Assembly: GCF_022549495.1 (NCBI RefSeq)
Contig: NZ_JAKZGD010000008.1
Span: 62,001 to 126,000, forward strand
Direction of reading: 5' to 3'
Source: Acinetobacter sp. ANC 4805
GTDB taxonomy: Bacteria > Pseudomonadota > Gammaproteobacteria > Pseudomonadales > Moraxellaceae
DNA: 64,000 nt
The notes under the pieces were generated by a model. That model had not been told where the DNA came from, made no database searches, and worked only from the letters and a program-made list of their open reading frames with translations. This document shows positions 26,745 through 36,512 of this stretch, piece by piece. The translations under genes and the position numbers were made by a program. Each line of letters begins with the position of its first letter. The stretch's first letter is position 1.

Positions 26745-28052
26745 TTATTTCGGCCATCTTTGATGGTTTTCATCTATCACATAGTCATGTGAATGCTTTC
26801 CATCATGGTTGTGACTGAGTAGATGTTCATGATCCACAGGTAAATCATCATGTGAATGTACGATTACGGATTCATCTTGTTTTGGCCAAATCATAAAGGC
26901 AATACTCATTGCTACTAGAGCAATGACCGCCATAGGCACAAATGTAAAGAGTGTTCCAAAATTGGTACTCAGCCAACCCACTAAAGGGTAAGCTATCAAC
27001 CAGCATGCGTGTGAAAAAGCGAACTGCGCGGCAAATAATGAAGTTCTATTTTCACTAGATGCAGATTTACGAATTAACCGGCCTGTAGGTGTTTGAGATA
27101 CTGAGTAACCTATTCCCAAGACAAACCATAAAACTAATAGTCCGTTGTATGAGTTAATAAAAAACCCACAGAATAAGCCAACGACTAATACAGCTGTGCC
27201 GCTCAGCATCACAGCTCGATCGTTAAATTTATCCAGAACATTAGGCAATATAAATGCCGAGAGCATAGACCCTAAGCCAAACAAGCCAAAGGCCCAAGTG
27301 GTGGCATGTTCATTTAGCTTAAAGGTTGATTGAACGAGTACAACCGTATTTACAATCACTACAGCACTGGCTGACGCAATCGCAAGGTTTAACGCTAGGA
27401 GTGCCTTTAAACGCGGAGTATTAAAATAAATTTTTGTCCCCTGCTTTATTCTGTAATACCCCCCTTTAAATACAGGTACTTTAGCAGCAGGCAATTTTGC
27501 ACTGACAACAAAAAGTGCTGAACCAATAAAGCCAATGACTGTGCCTAAAAATAGATTGTGATAGCTTATAAATCCAAGTAAAAATCCTGCCAACATTGGG
27601 CTAATAATATTCTCTAAATCATAAGCCAAACGAGAAAGAGACAAGGCATTGGTATAATCTTTTTCTTCAGGCAATACATCAGGAATCATGGCCTGAAAAG
27701 TAGGTGTGAATGCAGCTGATGCAGATTGCAGAATAAAAATTAGAATATAGATTTGCCAAATTTGGGTCACAAAAGGCAGGCATAAAGCAGTTAAAGCACG
27801 GATGATATCCAACCCCACTAAAACTTTTTTACGTGGCAGCCTTTCTGCAAATGCTGAAGCAATAGGTGCTACCCCAATATAAGCAATCATCTTTATCGCC
27901 AATGCTATGCCTAAGACCTGAGCAGCCTCCCCTTTAGCAATATCATACGCCTGTAAAGCCAAAGCAATCGTAATCAGCCCAGTTCCAATAAGCGCAATGA
28001 CTTGAGCTAAGAACAAATGCCTATACGTTGTATTTTTTAAAACTTCTAGCAT
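26745..28052 (-). CDS. nreB: NreB-like MFS nickel exporter with His-rich tail
   Basis: A 435-residue major-facilitator protein with about 12 helices, opening MLEVLKNTTYRHLFLAQVIALIGTGL, and a cytoplasmic His-rich C-terminus (VIVHSHDDLPVDHEHLLSHN, then DGKHSHDY). That tail and the overall sequence type match NreB of Achromobacter/Cupriavidus, which exports Ni(II). Other MFS metal exporters have similar tails, so cobalt is possible too. It is transcribed with the YqaA-like gene and separated from the RND operon by a hairpin at 28106-28137. Confidence 0.78.
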   Translation of the reverse strand: MLEVLKNTTYRHLFLAQVIALIGTGLITIALALQAYDIAKGEAAQVLGIALAIKMIAYIGVAPIASAFAERLPRKKVLVGLDIIRALTALCLPFVTQIWQIYILIFILQSASAAFTPTFQAMIPDVLPEEKDYTNALSLSRLAYDLENIISPMLAGFLLGFISYHNLFLGTVIGFIGSALFVVSAKLPAAKVPVFKGGYYRIKQGTKIYFNTPRLKALLALNLAIASASAVVIVNTVVLVQSTFKLNEHATTWAFGLFGLGSMLSAFILPNVLDKFNDRAVMLSGTAVLVVGLFCGFFINSYNGLLVLWFVLGIGYSVSQTPTGRLIRKSASSENRTSLFAAQFAFSHACWLIAYPLVGWLSTNFGTLFTFVPMAVIALVAMSIAFMIWPKQDESVIVHSHDDLPVDHEHLLSHNHDGKHSHDYVIDENHQRWPK

Positions 28053-28105
28053 TTTTGGGACCCCTTTTAGAACCTATTTTTTATTTCTAAAATCAATGCC
28101 AATTA

Positions 28106-28137
28106 AAATCTCCTTGGATTTTATTCCAAGGAGATTT
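28106..28137. terminator. Hairpin terminator between the czc/hupE block and nreB
   Basis: AAATCTCCTTGG pairs perfectly with CCAAGGAGATTT (12 bp) around an 8-nt loop. T-runs follow on the plus strand and, more weakly, on the minus strand, where it ends the transcript coming from the hupE/anchor-protein genes. Confidence 0.75.
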
Positions 28138-28146
28138 TTTTAAAGC

Positions 28147-28794
28147 TTAAAAGACTTTCTTCATATCACTGAATTGGCCTTCAACTTCCAATGTCACTGA
28201 AACAGGACTTTCAGTTCTATTACGCCAGAACCAGCCGTGTTTACCATCAAAAGCTGCTGTTAATGTACCTGTTTGCTGAGTTTCATTACGTCCTTTGCCA
28301 TAACCATGGTAAAAGCCCTTAGGAGCGCTCACTGGATCACCATGCGTGTCATAATTTAGACCACCGCCTGATGTTGTCCATTTAAAATTCACGCTAGCAC
28401 TTTCCGGCATCGCCAACTTAATTTCAGTGGCTTGTCCGGGCTTCAACTCAACTGTCATCTGTTGCTTTTGAATTGCAGGCATTAGCATTTTTTCTGCTTC
28501 ACCAATTGGCATAGATGATTGAATATTAGGGTCACTTGCAGCTTCACTCGATATCGTGTTTGAAACTGCCTCTCCCATACCATTTTCAGACTCTTGAGCC
28601 AAAGATTGCTTAATTTCACCCATCGTTGTTAAGCCTAGAACTTTACCAACCCCAGTAGGATCAATATTGTATTCAGCTGGCATAACAACTGTAACTAAGA
28701 CAACTGCAGCACTCACTGCAGCGATAATGGTTGATTTAACAAGTTTCTTTGCAGAAGGTAATTCAACATCTTGTGGAATTTGAGCGTTGTACAT
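28147..28794 (-). CDS. Transmembrane anchor protein next to HupE
   Basis: A 215-residue protein with one N-terminal transmembrane helix (STIIAAVSAAVVLVTVVMPA) and a periplasmic domain ending in a beta-rich segment with WTTSGGGLNYDTHGD and YHGYGKGRNE. Proteins of this type are usually annotated 'transmembrane anchor protein' and found next to HupE/UreJ-type permeases. Several histidines in the beta domain might bind metal. It begins 12 bp after hupE and is the last gene before a terminator. Function unknown. Confidence 0.6.
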   Translation of the reverse strand: MYNAQIPQDVELPSAKKLVKSTIIAAVSAAVVLVTVVMPAEYNIDPTGVGKVLGLTTMGEIKQSLAQESENGMGEAVSNTISSEAASDPNIQSSMPIGEAEKMLMPAIQKQQMTVELKPGQATEIKLAMPESASVNFKWTTSGGGLNYDTHGDPVSAPKGFYHGYGKGRNETQQTGTLTAAFDGKHGWFWRNRTESPVSVTLEVEGQFSDMKKVF

Positions 28795-28806
28795 ATTTGA
28801 AAATCC

Positions 28807-29529
28807 TTATTGAGTAACGAAGCCAGTAAGCTGAAAGCCCACAAGTAAAAAGCCAAGGAACATTAAAAAAACGTTGCTTTGATAAGCTGTTTTGAAGAAA
28901 TACGGCGTTTTTCGCCACATTGTCATCAACAGCAAAATCATCGCTAAAGCCATAAATTGACCAAGCTCTACCCCGACATTAAATGCAATGAGGTTTGCCA
29001 ATAGACCATCTGCCGAAACTTCATACTCTTGAATTTTTACCGCTAAACCGAAGCCATGAATCAGACCAAAAATTAACGTCGCTGCTTTAGTGTTGGGCTG
29101 GAAACCAAACCAACGCTGATATGCACCTAAATTATCCAAAGCTTTATAAACAATAGAAAAACCAATAATTGCATCAATAATGTATGCATTCATGGAAATG
29201 TTGTAATACACCCCAATCAGCATTGTCACAGAGTGACCAATCGCAAAAAGGCTGACATATAAGCCAATGTCTTTCATGCGATATAAGAAAAAGATAATCC
29301 CGACGAGGAACAGCAAATGGTCATAACCTGTAACCATGTGCTTTGCCCCGAGGTAAATAAAGGGAATGATGTGAACCCCATAAATTTCTTGAATATAGCC
29401 TTTGTCACCTTCTGCCACGCCATGTGCCAAAAGTGCAGGACTCATCAAAACAGCACTTAAAGTAATCAACAACTTTAAAAATGCCTTGAGTCTCACCCAT
29501 TGTGAAAAAATAAATTGCATGTAAATCAA
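28807..29529 (-). CDS. hupE: HupE/UreJ-type permease
   Basis: A 240-residue membrane protein with a leader or first helix, then GYDHLLFLVGIIFFLYR, a FAIGHSVTML helix and LIFGLIHGFGLA, the histidine-containing motifs of the HupE/UreJ_2 family. Family members are nickel/cobalt permeases or metal-responsive membrane proteins. In a resistance cluster it may handle periplasmic metal rather than supply hydrogenase or urease, neither of which is present here. Same strand and nearly contiguous with the anchor protein and the His-rich protein upstream of it. Confidence 0.8.
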   Translation of the reverse strand: MIYMQFIFSQWVRLKAFLKLLITLSAVLMSPALLAHGVAEGDKGYIQEIYGVHIIPFIYLGAKHMVTGYDHLLFLVGIIFFLYRMKDIGLYVSLFAIGHSVTMLIGVYYNISMNAYIIDAIIGFSIVYKALDNLGAYQRWFGFQPNTKAATLIFGLIHGFGLAVKIQEYEVSADGLLANLIAFNVGVELGQFMALAMILLLMTMWRKTPYFFKTAYQSNVFLMFLGFLLVGFQLTGFVTQ

Positions 29530-29538
29530 ACTCCAAAG

Positions 29539-29901
29539 TTAACTAAAAAGAAAAGTTTTTAGGGCTGTTTTTGGAGGTTTGAAAATACGGCTGATCATGA
29601 GATAGAGATAATTTTTTACGCTATCAATGATGGATATAAAAGATAAAGTGAATAACAATTTGGTCTGCTGACTAGACTGATGTTCACCAAAATGCTCATG
29701 AAAATTATCATGATGAATATGATTCTGTTTATGTTGCTGTACATCATGAAAATGTACGCTTTCAAATTCATAAACTGTATGTTCTTGGAATGCTGTATCT
29801 GTATTGTGCTGATTAAAATGCAGGCATAGTGCAAGACTGATGATGCAGACAAGCCACATCACCATATTTCGATATTTTCTATCTCGCACCATACCCATCA
29901 T
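29539..29901 (-). CDS. His-rich small membrane protein downstream of czcA
   Basis: A 120-residue protein with an N-terminal transmembrane segment (MWLVCIISLALCLHF), a His-rich stretch (HFHDVQQHKQNHIHHDNFHEHFGEHQ) and a second hydrophobic segment near the end. The layout is like the small CzcI/CnrY-type accessory proteins of heavy-metal efflux operons, but sequence identity cannot be judged by eye. It lies 11 bp downstream of the czcA stop and so is part of the efflux operon. A metal-sensing or metal-buffering role at the membrane is inferred. Confidence 0.55.
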   Translation of the reverse strand: MMGMVRDRKYRNMVMWLVCIISLALCLHFNQHNTDTAFQEHTVYEFESVHFHDVQQHKQNHIHHDNFHEHFGEHQSSQQTKLLFTLSFISIIDSVKNYLYLMISRIFKPPKTALKTFLFS

Positions 29902-29912
29902 TTCAATTTCAC

Positions 29913-32900
29913 CTAGGCATCTTGCTGCTCAGAAAAATCATCTGATTGCTTTTTGCGTCCTTGGTTAAACCAAACGTAAAGAGTAGGCAAAATAATCAAC
30001 GTCAATAAAGTTGACGAGATAATTCCACCGATCACAACAGTCGCTATTGGTCGCTGTACTTCAGATCCAATTCCCACATTTAGTGCCATTGGGATAAAGC
30101 CTAAAGATGCCACTAAAGCGGTAATTAGTACTGGACGAAGTCTCCCTAAAGCACCTTGTTTAACAGCCTCAAGTAATCCCTCACCTTGATCTCTCAATCG
30201 CTGAATAGCAGAAACTAAGACTAAACCATTCAACACAGCAACACCTGAAAGTGCAATAAAACCAACTGCTGCTGAAATAGAGAATGGAATATCACGCAGA
30301 GCTAATGCAATCACACCTCCGGTTAATGCAAATGGGACACCTGTAAATACCAGCACGCTATTTCTGACATTTCCTAATGCCATATAGATCATGGCAAAAA
30401 TTAAGATCAAAGCCAGAGGGACAACAATCATTAGACGATTTGAAGCTGATTCCATTTGTTCAAATGTACCGCCCCATGTCAGCCAATAGCCTTCAGGTAA
30501 TTTAAAGTCAGCATTGAGTTTAGATTGGGCTTCTGCGATATAACTTCCGATATCCGTACCGCGAACATTGGCAGTAATTACAATTCGGCGTTTACCGTTT
30601 TCACGTGAAATTTGGTTTGGACCCTGAACATTCTTCAATTCGATCAGTTCAGACAAAAGTACACTCGAACCATCAGGTAAATTGACTGGAACTTGGTAAA
30701 GCTTCTCTAAATCGGTGACAGAGTTTTGATCCATACGGACCACAATGTCGAACTTACGATCCCCCTCAAAAACCTTACCTGCGGTTTGGCCTGTGATCAG
30801 GCTGGAAACCTGCTCCTGCACATCCTCAGCATCTAAGCCATAATTGGCAATCATGTCTTTTTTCAGTTCGACAGAGACCATCGGTAAACCTGTCATCTGT
30901 TCTACTTTTAAGTCCGCAGTCCCGTTTACACCTTCAAGAATCTTCGCAGCGGCATTGGCTGATTCAAGTAACTGATCTAAATCATCACCATAAATCTTCA
31001 CTGCAACATCTGTACGAACACCTGAAATCAGCTCGTTAAAACGCATTTGAATCGGCTGAGTAAACTCATAGTTGTTTCCATAAACGCCTTTTGCTACACG
31101 TTCAATATCGGCAACAACAGCTGATTTTTCTTTGTCAGGATTCGGCCATTCGCTACGTGGTTTCAATATCACAAAATTATCAGCGACGTTTGGTGGAACT
31201 GGGTCTGTCGCAATTTCAGCTGTACCCACTTTAGCAAACATGGTTTTCACTTCAGGAATTTTGACGATTTCTTTTTCAAGTGCATACTGCATTTCAACAG
31301 CTTGAGTTAAAGAAGTACCGGGAATTCGAAGTGCATGTAATGCCACATCACCTTCATCTAATGAGGGAATAAATTCAGAGCCTAAGCGAGTTGAAAGGCT
31401 TGCACTGAATACAAAGAAAATAGCGACGAACGCAATCAGCTTATAACGATGACTCAATGACCAATCTAAAATTGGGCTATAGACTTTCTTAATGAAATGA
31501 ACAATCTTAGATTCCTCTTCCTTAATTTCACCTGTCGTGACTAAAGCCACCATTGCAGGAACAAAAGTAATCGAAAGAACCATTGCAGCCACGAGAGCCA
31601 TAACAACTGTAGCTGCCATCGGTGTAAACATCTTGCCTTCAACACCAGTAAGCGTCATGACAGGCAGATACACTAAGATAATGATCAATTGACCATAAAG
31701 AATCGCTTTTCGAGATTCTCTAGTTGCTTCAAATACGGTAATAAAACGTTCTTTACGCGTCAGAATCCGGCCCAACTCTTTTTGCTTCATCGCTAATTTT
31801 GCAAGTGAAGCTTCAACAATGACGACAGCACCATCGACAATGATCCCGAAATCTAGCGCACCTAAACTCATTAAGTTTGCACTGATTCGTTGATTCACCA
31901 TGCCTGTAATGGTCATGAGCATTGATAAAGGAATCACCATCGCAGTGATGAGCGCTGCACGGAAATGTCCAAGAAATAAGAAAAGAACGACAATAACGAG
32001 GATTGCACCTTCTAGAAGGTTTTTCTTCACCGTGTCTATCGTCGCATCAACCAAGGTTGTACGGTTATAAACTGCTTTTGCCTCAACACCTTCTGGCAAT
32101 GACTCTTGGACTTTTTGTAACTTTTGATCTACCGCATGAGCAACATTTCGCGAGTTTTCACCAATCAGCATAAATGCAGTACCTAAGACAATTTCTTGCC
32201 CATCTTTAGTTGCTGCACCTGTACGTAACTCGTGACCAATCGATATTTTTGCCACATCTTTCAATCGCAGAATGTAACCGCTGCTTGTCGTGATAGGGAT
32301 ATTTTGAATTTGCTCAATTGAGTTAATTTGAGAATCTGAGCGAATCAAATACTGCTCACCATTCTTCTCAATATAACCAGCCCCTTTGTTCATGCTATTT
32401 TTAGAAATAGCATCCAAGATATCCTGCTGATCTAAACCAATGCTGTGTAAATATGCATAATCCGGCTGTACCACGAATTGTTTTAGATAACCGCCAATCG
32501 TATTGATTTCATTCACACCTTCAACATTTCGAAGCTGTGGTTTAATCACCCAATCTTGCAGAGTTCTTAATTCAGTGGGAGATAATGGATTTGGATTATC
32601 TTTTGCATTCTCAACAGTGTACATAAAGATTTCGCCAAGCCCTGTTGAAACAGGCCCCATTGAAGTCGATATGCCAGTCGGAAGTGTTGGAGTAACCCCT
32701 TGCAACTTTTCATTTACAAGTTGACGAGCAAAATAGATATCCGTACCTTCCTTGAAAATCGCCGTAACCTGAGATAAACCATATCTCGATACAGAACGTG
32801 TGTATTCCAGATTAGGAATACCAGCCAAAGCCGTTTCAATTGGATAGGTCACTTGTGACTCCATCTCCATTGGAGATAAGCCTTGCGCTTCACTATTGAT

Positions 32901-33044
32901 TTGGACTTGTACATTGGTAATGTCAGGTACAGCATCAATCGGCAGTTTAAAATAGTTATAAACGCCAAATGCACCGATAAACAGAAAGACAATCAGTACA
33001 AGCCATCGATTCTTGATCGAGAGCTTAACAATTTGATCAAACAT
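29913..33044 (-). CDS. czcA: Heavy-metal efflux RND pump CzcA/CusA family
   Basis: A 1043-residue inner-membrane RND proton antiporter. The N-terminal MFDQIVKLSIKNRWLVLIVFLF, the TM4 motif DFGIIVDGAVVIVE (with the proton-relay aspartate and glutamate of the HME group), and the second-half repeat GVAVLNGLVLVSAIQ with RPVLITALVASLGFIP are typical. Size and order match CzcA, CnrA and NccA. The DFG...DGAVV...E pattern is that of the Co/Zn/Cd or Ni/Co pumps rather than Cu/Ag. Together with dmeRF and nreB the likely substrates are Ni and Co, but Zn/Cd cannot be excluded. It follows czcB by 12 bp. Confidence 0.93.
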   Translation of the reverse strand: MFDQIVKLSIKNRWLVLIVFLFIGAFGVYNYFKLPIDAVPDITNVQVQINSEAQGLSPMEMESQVTYPIETALAGIPNLEYTRSVSRYGLSQVTAIFKEGTDIYFARQLVNEKLQGVTPTLPTGISTSMGPVSTGLGEIFMYTVENAKDNPNPLSPTELRTLQDWVIKPQLRNVEGVNEINTIGGYLKQFVVQPDYAYLHSIGLDQQDILDAISKNSMNKGAGYIEKNGEQYLIRSDSQINSIEQIQNIPITTSSGYILRLKDVAKISIGHELRTGAATKDGQEIVLGTAFMLIGENSRNVAHAVDQKLQKVQESLPEGVEAKAVYNRTTLVDATIDTVKKNLLEGAILVIVVLFLFLGHFRAALITAMVIPLSMLMTITGMVNQRISANLMSLGALDFGIIVDGAVVIVEASLAKLAMKQKELGRILTRKERFITVFEATRESRKAILYGQLIIILVYLPVMTLTGVEGKMFTPMAATVVMALVAAMVLSITFVPAMVALVTTGEIKEEESKIVHFIKKVYSPILDWSLSHRYKLIAFVAIFFVFSASLSTRLGSEFIPSLDEGDVALHALRIPGTSLTQAVEMQYALEKEIVKIPEVKTMFAKVGTAEIATDPVPPNVADNFVILKPRSEWPNPDKEKSAVVADIERVAKGVYGNNYEFTQPIQMRFNELISGVRTDVAVKIYGDDLDQLLESANAAAKILEGVNGTADLKVEQMTGLPMVSVELKKDMIANYGLDAEDVQEQVSSLITGQTAGKVFEGDRKFDIVVRMDQNSVTDLEKLYQVPVNLPDGSSVLLSELIELKNVQGPNQISRENGKRRIVITANVRGTDIGSYIAEAQSKLNADFKLPEGYWLTWGGTFEQMESASNRLMIVVPLALILIFAMIYMALGNVRNSVLVFTGVPFALTGGVIALALRDIPFSISAAVGFIALSGVAVLNGLVLVSAIQRLRDQGEGLLEAVKQGALGRLRPVLITALVASLGFIPMALNVGIGSEVQRPIATVVIGGIISSTLLTLIILPTLYVWFNQGRKKQSDDFSEQQDA

Positions 33045-33056
33045 AGTCGCTACCCC

Positions 33057-34535
33057 TTAGTGATCATGAGTAGCGCCAGATTTACCCAGCTCTGCTTTTA
33101 ATAAATAGGAATTGCCTGCTGCATACACCTGACCTGCTTTAAGACCAGATTTCACCTCGACAAAACCATTATATTTATCGCCTAGTTCTAAAGGACGTGC
33201 TTCAAAGTCATTTCCTACACGGATGAAGACCACATCCCAATCACGGAAGTTTTGTAATGCATCCTCTCGCACAACCATGGCTTTCGTGCTTTGATTTTCG
33301 AATATTTGTGCGGTAACAAGCTGACCAGAACGCCATTTGAATTGGTTGGCAATTTCGATAAAGACTTGAGCTGTGCGCGTTTTCGGATCAATGACATCAC
33401 TGATATATTTAATACGACCTAAAGCTTCCTCTGTACCTGTTTGCACTTGAGGCTTAATCGTCACTTTAGCAGTGGGATTAATCGCATTCAGCTTATCCGC
33501 TGGAACATTCACCACTGCCAATAATTGAGAGGTATTGGCAATTTTGAACAATGGCGAAGCTGGGGTGACGTTTGAACCAACCGCAGCAAGGACTTGTAAA
33601 ATCGTGCCTGACATTGCAGAACGTACTTCAATTGTTCCATTCCCTGAACCACCATAAGCACGAATTAAACTGTTTAACTCATTGGCACGAGTCTGAGCAT
33701 CATCAAACTCTCGTTTTGCATTGATGTAGTCAATTTCAGGCGATACGCGTTTTTGAAATAATGCACGTTCCTGTTCCATTTTTTTGCGTGAAAATTGCAA
33801 ATTATCTAATGCAATGGATCGCTCAGCATTTAAGCGGATCAGATCTTGGCTTTGAACAGTCGCTAACAGATCACCTTGGCTGACTTTATCACCAATAGTG
33901 CGATAGGTTTTAATGAGTGTTCCGCTTGCTTTAGGTGTAATGAAACTTTCAAAATTGTCTGGGAACTTAAGTTCGCCTTTTAGCTCAAGCGCATTCTCAA
34001 AAGTCATAGGTTCAACTTTAAGAAGTTCTAAACCGCTGCTTTTGATACTGCTATCCAGCATCGTTACACGGCCTTCTTTGGTATCCCATTTCCAGCTGTG
34101 TTTCTTGCCTTGATAATCAACATTAATCACCATCAAGAACGAATGCGGTTCATAAACAATTTCATCGCCAATCAAGTAATCACTTTCAGGTTTGAAGCGA
34201 ATGGTTTGCTCAGCATCTAAACGCTTAATAAAAATATTGGCGTTAATCTCACTCGGCTTTAAAGGCTGATCTTTGTAGTAGCCATAGACACGTAAATGCG
34301 GCTCTACACCTTCTTCAAAAATTTTTACCTCTGCCGAAAAGTCTCCATCACGATATAAGCGTCCACCATGTGGACCTTTTTCATCGCCTGCGACAGCAGC
34401 TTTTTCTTCGACAGCTTCACCATGTGCTGAAGACGTCTGTGATTTGTTTCCTGTTTTGTACCAAGCCAGAGCACACAACATGACAAGTAAAGCTATAACG
34501 CCTGTAGCAATTACTGTATTCTTTGGTTTATTCAT
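33057..34535 (-). CDS. czcB: RND periplasmic adaptor CzcB
   Basis: A 492-residue membrane-fusion protein. One N-terminal membrane anchor (ATGVIALLVMLCALAWY) is followed by an extra metal-binding-type domain beginning EKGPHGGRLYRDGDFSAEV, present in CzcB/CnrB relatives, then the barrel-sandwich lipoyl halves around a coiled-coil hairpin (NAERSIALDNLQFSRKKMEQERALF) and the beta-barrel and membrane-proximal domains. It ends in HDH. It couples CzcA to the outer-membrane factor. The operon order is C-B-A with gaps of 11-12 bp. Confidence 0.9.
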   Translation of the reverse strand: MNKPKNTVIATGVIALLVMLCALAWYKTGNKSQTSSAHGEAVEEKAAVAGDEKGPHGGRLYRDGDFSAEVKIFEEGVEPHLRVYGYYKDQPLKPSEINANIFIKRLDAEQTIRFKPESDYLIGDEIVYEPHSFLMVINVDYQGKKHSWKWDTKEGRVTMLDSSIKSSGLELLKVEPMTFENALELKGELKFPDNFESFITPKASGTLIKTYRTIGDKVSQGDLLATVQSQDLIRLNAERSIALDNLQFSRKKMEQERALFQKRVSPEIDYINAKREFDDAQTRANELNSLIRAYGGSGNGTIEVRSAMSGTILQVLAAVGSNVTPASPLFKIANTSQLLAVVNVPADKLNAINPTAKVTIKPQVQTGTEEALGRIKYISDVIDPKTRTAQVFIEIANQFKWRSGQLVTAQIFENQSTKAMVVREDALQNFRDWDVVFIRVGNDFEARPLELGDKYNGFVEVKSGLKAGQVYAAGNSYLLKAELGKSGATHDH

Positions 34536-34546
34536 ATTCTCTGCCC

Positions 34547-35746
34547 TTATTCTTGATCTAAATTCGTTACATAATTTCGTTCAACTTCTGCAATCTGATT
34601 TTGCAAAGCCAACCACAGATCAAATCGAGCGAGATGTTTGTCTAACCAAACTTGTTTAATGCTATTAAATTCCAATAATGAAATTTTTCCTGCCTGATAA
34701 CCCATTTCTGCAATGCGTAAACTTTCTTTTGTTGCAGGTAAAACAGATTGGTCATATTGCTTGATTGCATCAATCAAACTGGATACCTCAATAGATTTGT
34801 TATCCAATTCAATCTTTGAATTTCGATTGATTAATTCTGAACGAGTTTCAGCATTGGTTTGCTGTGCTTGAGCGAGTGCAATATTTCCACTGTTGCGATT
34901 GAATATCGAAAGCGGAATAGAAGTGGAAACCAAAAAAACTTTGTCATCTGTTTCTTGATAATTACGTACACCAACGCCAAGCGTGATATCAGGAACCGCT
35001 TCTTTTCTTGCTAATTCAAATTGAGTTTTTGCCTGCTGCTTTTTTAGTAAAGCCTGCTTTTCAGATAAGCTAACCTTGTCAGTGAAGTTAATCGTTAAAG
35101 GAACATCTATAGCATTGGCTGGCAAATCAAAAGCAAATTTTGAACAGAGATTTTTCTGAAACTGAACCTTTTTCAGCTCATTTTGATAACGTAACTTGGA
35201 CTCAGCAGATAAAGCTGAATTAAGCTGAACATCAGATGGAATCACACGTCCATACTTTAGCTTTTCATTTAGAACTGTTGCTTGTCTTGCACTCAGCTTG
35301 CTCTCTGCAGCATAAATTTCTGCTCGCTGAGCAGCTGCATACCAATTAGACATACAGATTCGAAAATCAGCTTTTAACTCTGCTTGTCGTTGAGTAATCT
35401 CAAATTGGTTATTATTTCCTTGCAAACCTGCCAATTGCTTACGCAAAGCGAGTTTATTATTCAACGGAATTTCTTGGGACAAACCCATGAATGCAGTTGG
35501 GCCATCCAAATCTTTCAGCTTAGAATTACCCAAATTATCCAATTCGACATTGAAAGTTGGATTGTTCATCCGACCAGCATATTTTTGATTTACATCATAA
35601 GCTTGCTGAGATTGCTGCAAACCTTTTAGAACTGAATCATTTGCAATAGCTTGCTGCTGTAACTGTGCATAATTTGTTCCTGCTAATAACTGAGGAGCAA
35701 TGATGACTAAGCCACAGGCGAAAATTACCTGACTTTTTTTAGACAT
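34547..35746 (-). CDS. czcC: RND outer-membrane factor CzcC
   Basis: A 399-residue TolC-like protein with a signal peptide (VIFACGLVIIAPQLLA) and two similar helical repeats (LQQSQQAYDVNQKYAGRMNNPTFNVELDN in outline; FELARKEAVPDITLGVGVRNY), as in CzcC/NccC. It forms the outer-membrane channel of the efflux complex. First gene of the C-B-A order; the promoter should lie in the 46 bp between it and the His-rich gene upstream, or further upstream of that gene. Short upstream tail of repeated AAAATATTTTT-like sequence. Confidence 0.9.
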   Translation of the reverse strand: MSKKSQVIFACGLVIIAPQLLAGTNYAQLQQQAIANDSVLKGLQQSQQAYDVNQKYAGRMNNPTFNVELDNLGNSKLKDLDGPTAFMGLSQEIPLNNKLALRKQLAGLQGNNNQFEITQRQAELKADFRICMSNWYAAAQRAEIYAAESKLSARQATVLNEKLKYGRVIPSDVQLNSALSAESKLRYQNELKKVQFQKNLCSKFAFDLPANAIDVPLTINFTDKVSLSEKQALLKKQQAKTQFELARKEAVPDITLGVGVRNYQETDDKVFLVSTSIPLSIFNRNSGNIALAQAQQTNAETRSELINRNSKIELDNKSIEVSSLIDAIKQYDQSVLPATKESLRIAEMGYQAGKISLLEFNSIKQVWLDKHLARFDLWLALQNQIAEVERNYVTNLDQE

Positions 35747-35792
35747 GACTATAACCTATACAAAAAATGAAAAATATTTTTGTATAGTTAAA

Positions 35793-36242
35793 TCAACTCC
35801 TTAGAACAATGAGAGTTTTGGTAAATGCGTAGGTATTACAAAGAAAGGGAATCCTTTTCCTAAGCTTAAAAGAACGAATTGGGCGTTCAAATAAACCTAA
35901 AAATAAGAGGATTAAAGGTAAAGCAAAACTAAGGAAAAAGACTGGATCAATTGAGAAATGATCATCAGCTTGAATTGGTTTTACTGAATGATGAAATGCG
36001 GGTTCATCATAACTTGTCCAGTTATGATTTTTTTTATCTTGATCTGCTGTATTCAGAACTTCATCATGATGAACTAATGACCATTGGCTAGAATCTTCTG
36101 TTTCTACAGAAATACTCAGTTCATGATGATGATCTAGATTTTTTGCTATTACAGGCGCCCACGTATAAATCCCCGTCGTTGTTATAGCAAACAAAAACAG
36201 GACTGATACGAGAATAAGCTTAAAAAACTTATTAGCCAACAT
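35793..36242 (-). CDS. CzcI-like His-rich regulatory/accessory protein
   Basis: A 149-residue protein with an N-terminal hydrophobic segment (ILVSVLFLFAITTTGIYTW), a histidine/aspartate-rich periplasmic middle (LDHHHELSISVE; HHDEVLNTADQDKKNHNW; FHHSVKPIQADDHFS) and a C-terminal transmembrane segment. This is the arrangement of CzcI-type proteins placed at the head of czcCBA operons, which influence induction by metal. It lies 46 bp upstream of czcC and begins the operon. No two-component system or sigma factor for the operon is visible in the window. Confidence 0.6.
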   Translation of the reverse strand: MLANKFFKLILVSVLFLFAITTTGIYTWAPVIAKNLDHHHELSISVETEDSSQWSLVHHDEVLNTADQDKKNHNWTSYDEPAFHHSVKPIQADDHFSIDPVFFLSFALPLILLFLGLFERPIRSFKLRKRIPFLCNTYAFTKTLIVLRS

Positions 36243-36437
36243 AGCAAGTCAGATCAAAATGAAACGTGAAAAGAATACTGAATAGCTTCTAGGAAGTAAA
36301 TCCTATATGAAAATATATCTCAAATTTACAAGCTATCTCTTTATCAATGGATAGCTTATGGGAAATGAAGCTTTATTTAGTTATTTTCTGGAACTGTACT
36401 AAAAGGATTTAAGCTGTACCTAGTTTGAGCTAGTACA

Positions 36438-36451
36438 AAGTAAGCTTACTT
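36438..36451. promoter_or_regulatory. 14-bp perfect palindrome upstream of the czc operon
   Basis: AAGTAAGCTTACTT reads the same on both strands and lies about 200 bp upstream of the CzcI-like gene and before the IS481 fragment. It might be an operator for either, but nothing else supports this. The rest of 36243-36512 shows nothing else that I can recognise. Confidence 0.3.
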
Positions 36452-36512
36452 ATCTTAGAGGTGGTGGCAATTGAACTCATCCAAAATCTCCAATGAAATC
36501 TAGTCATTAAAT

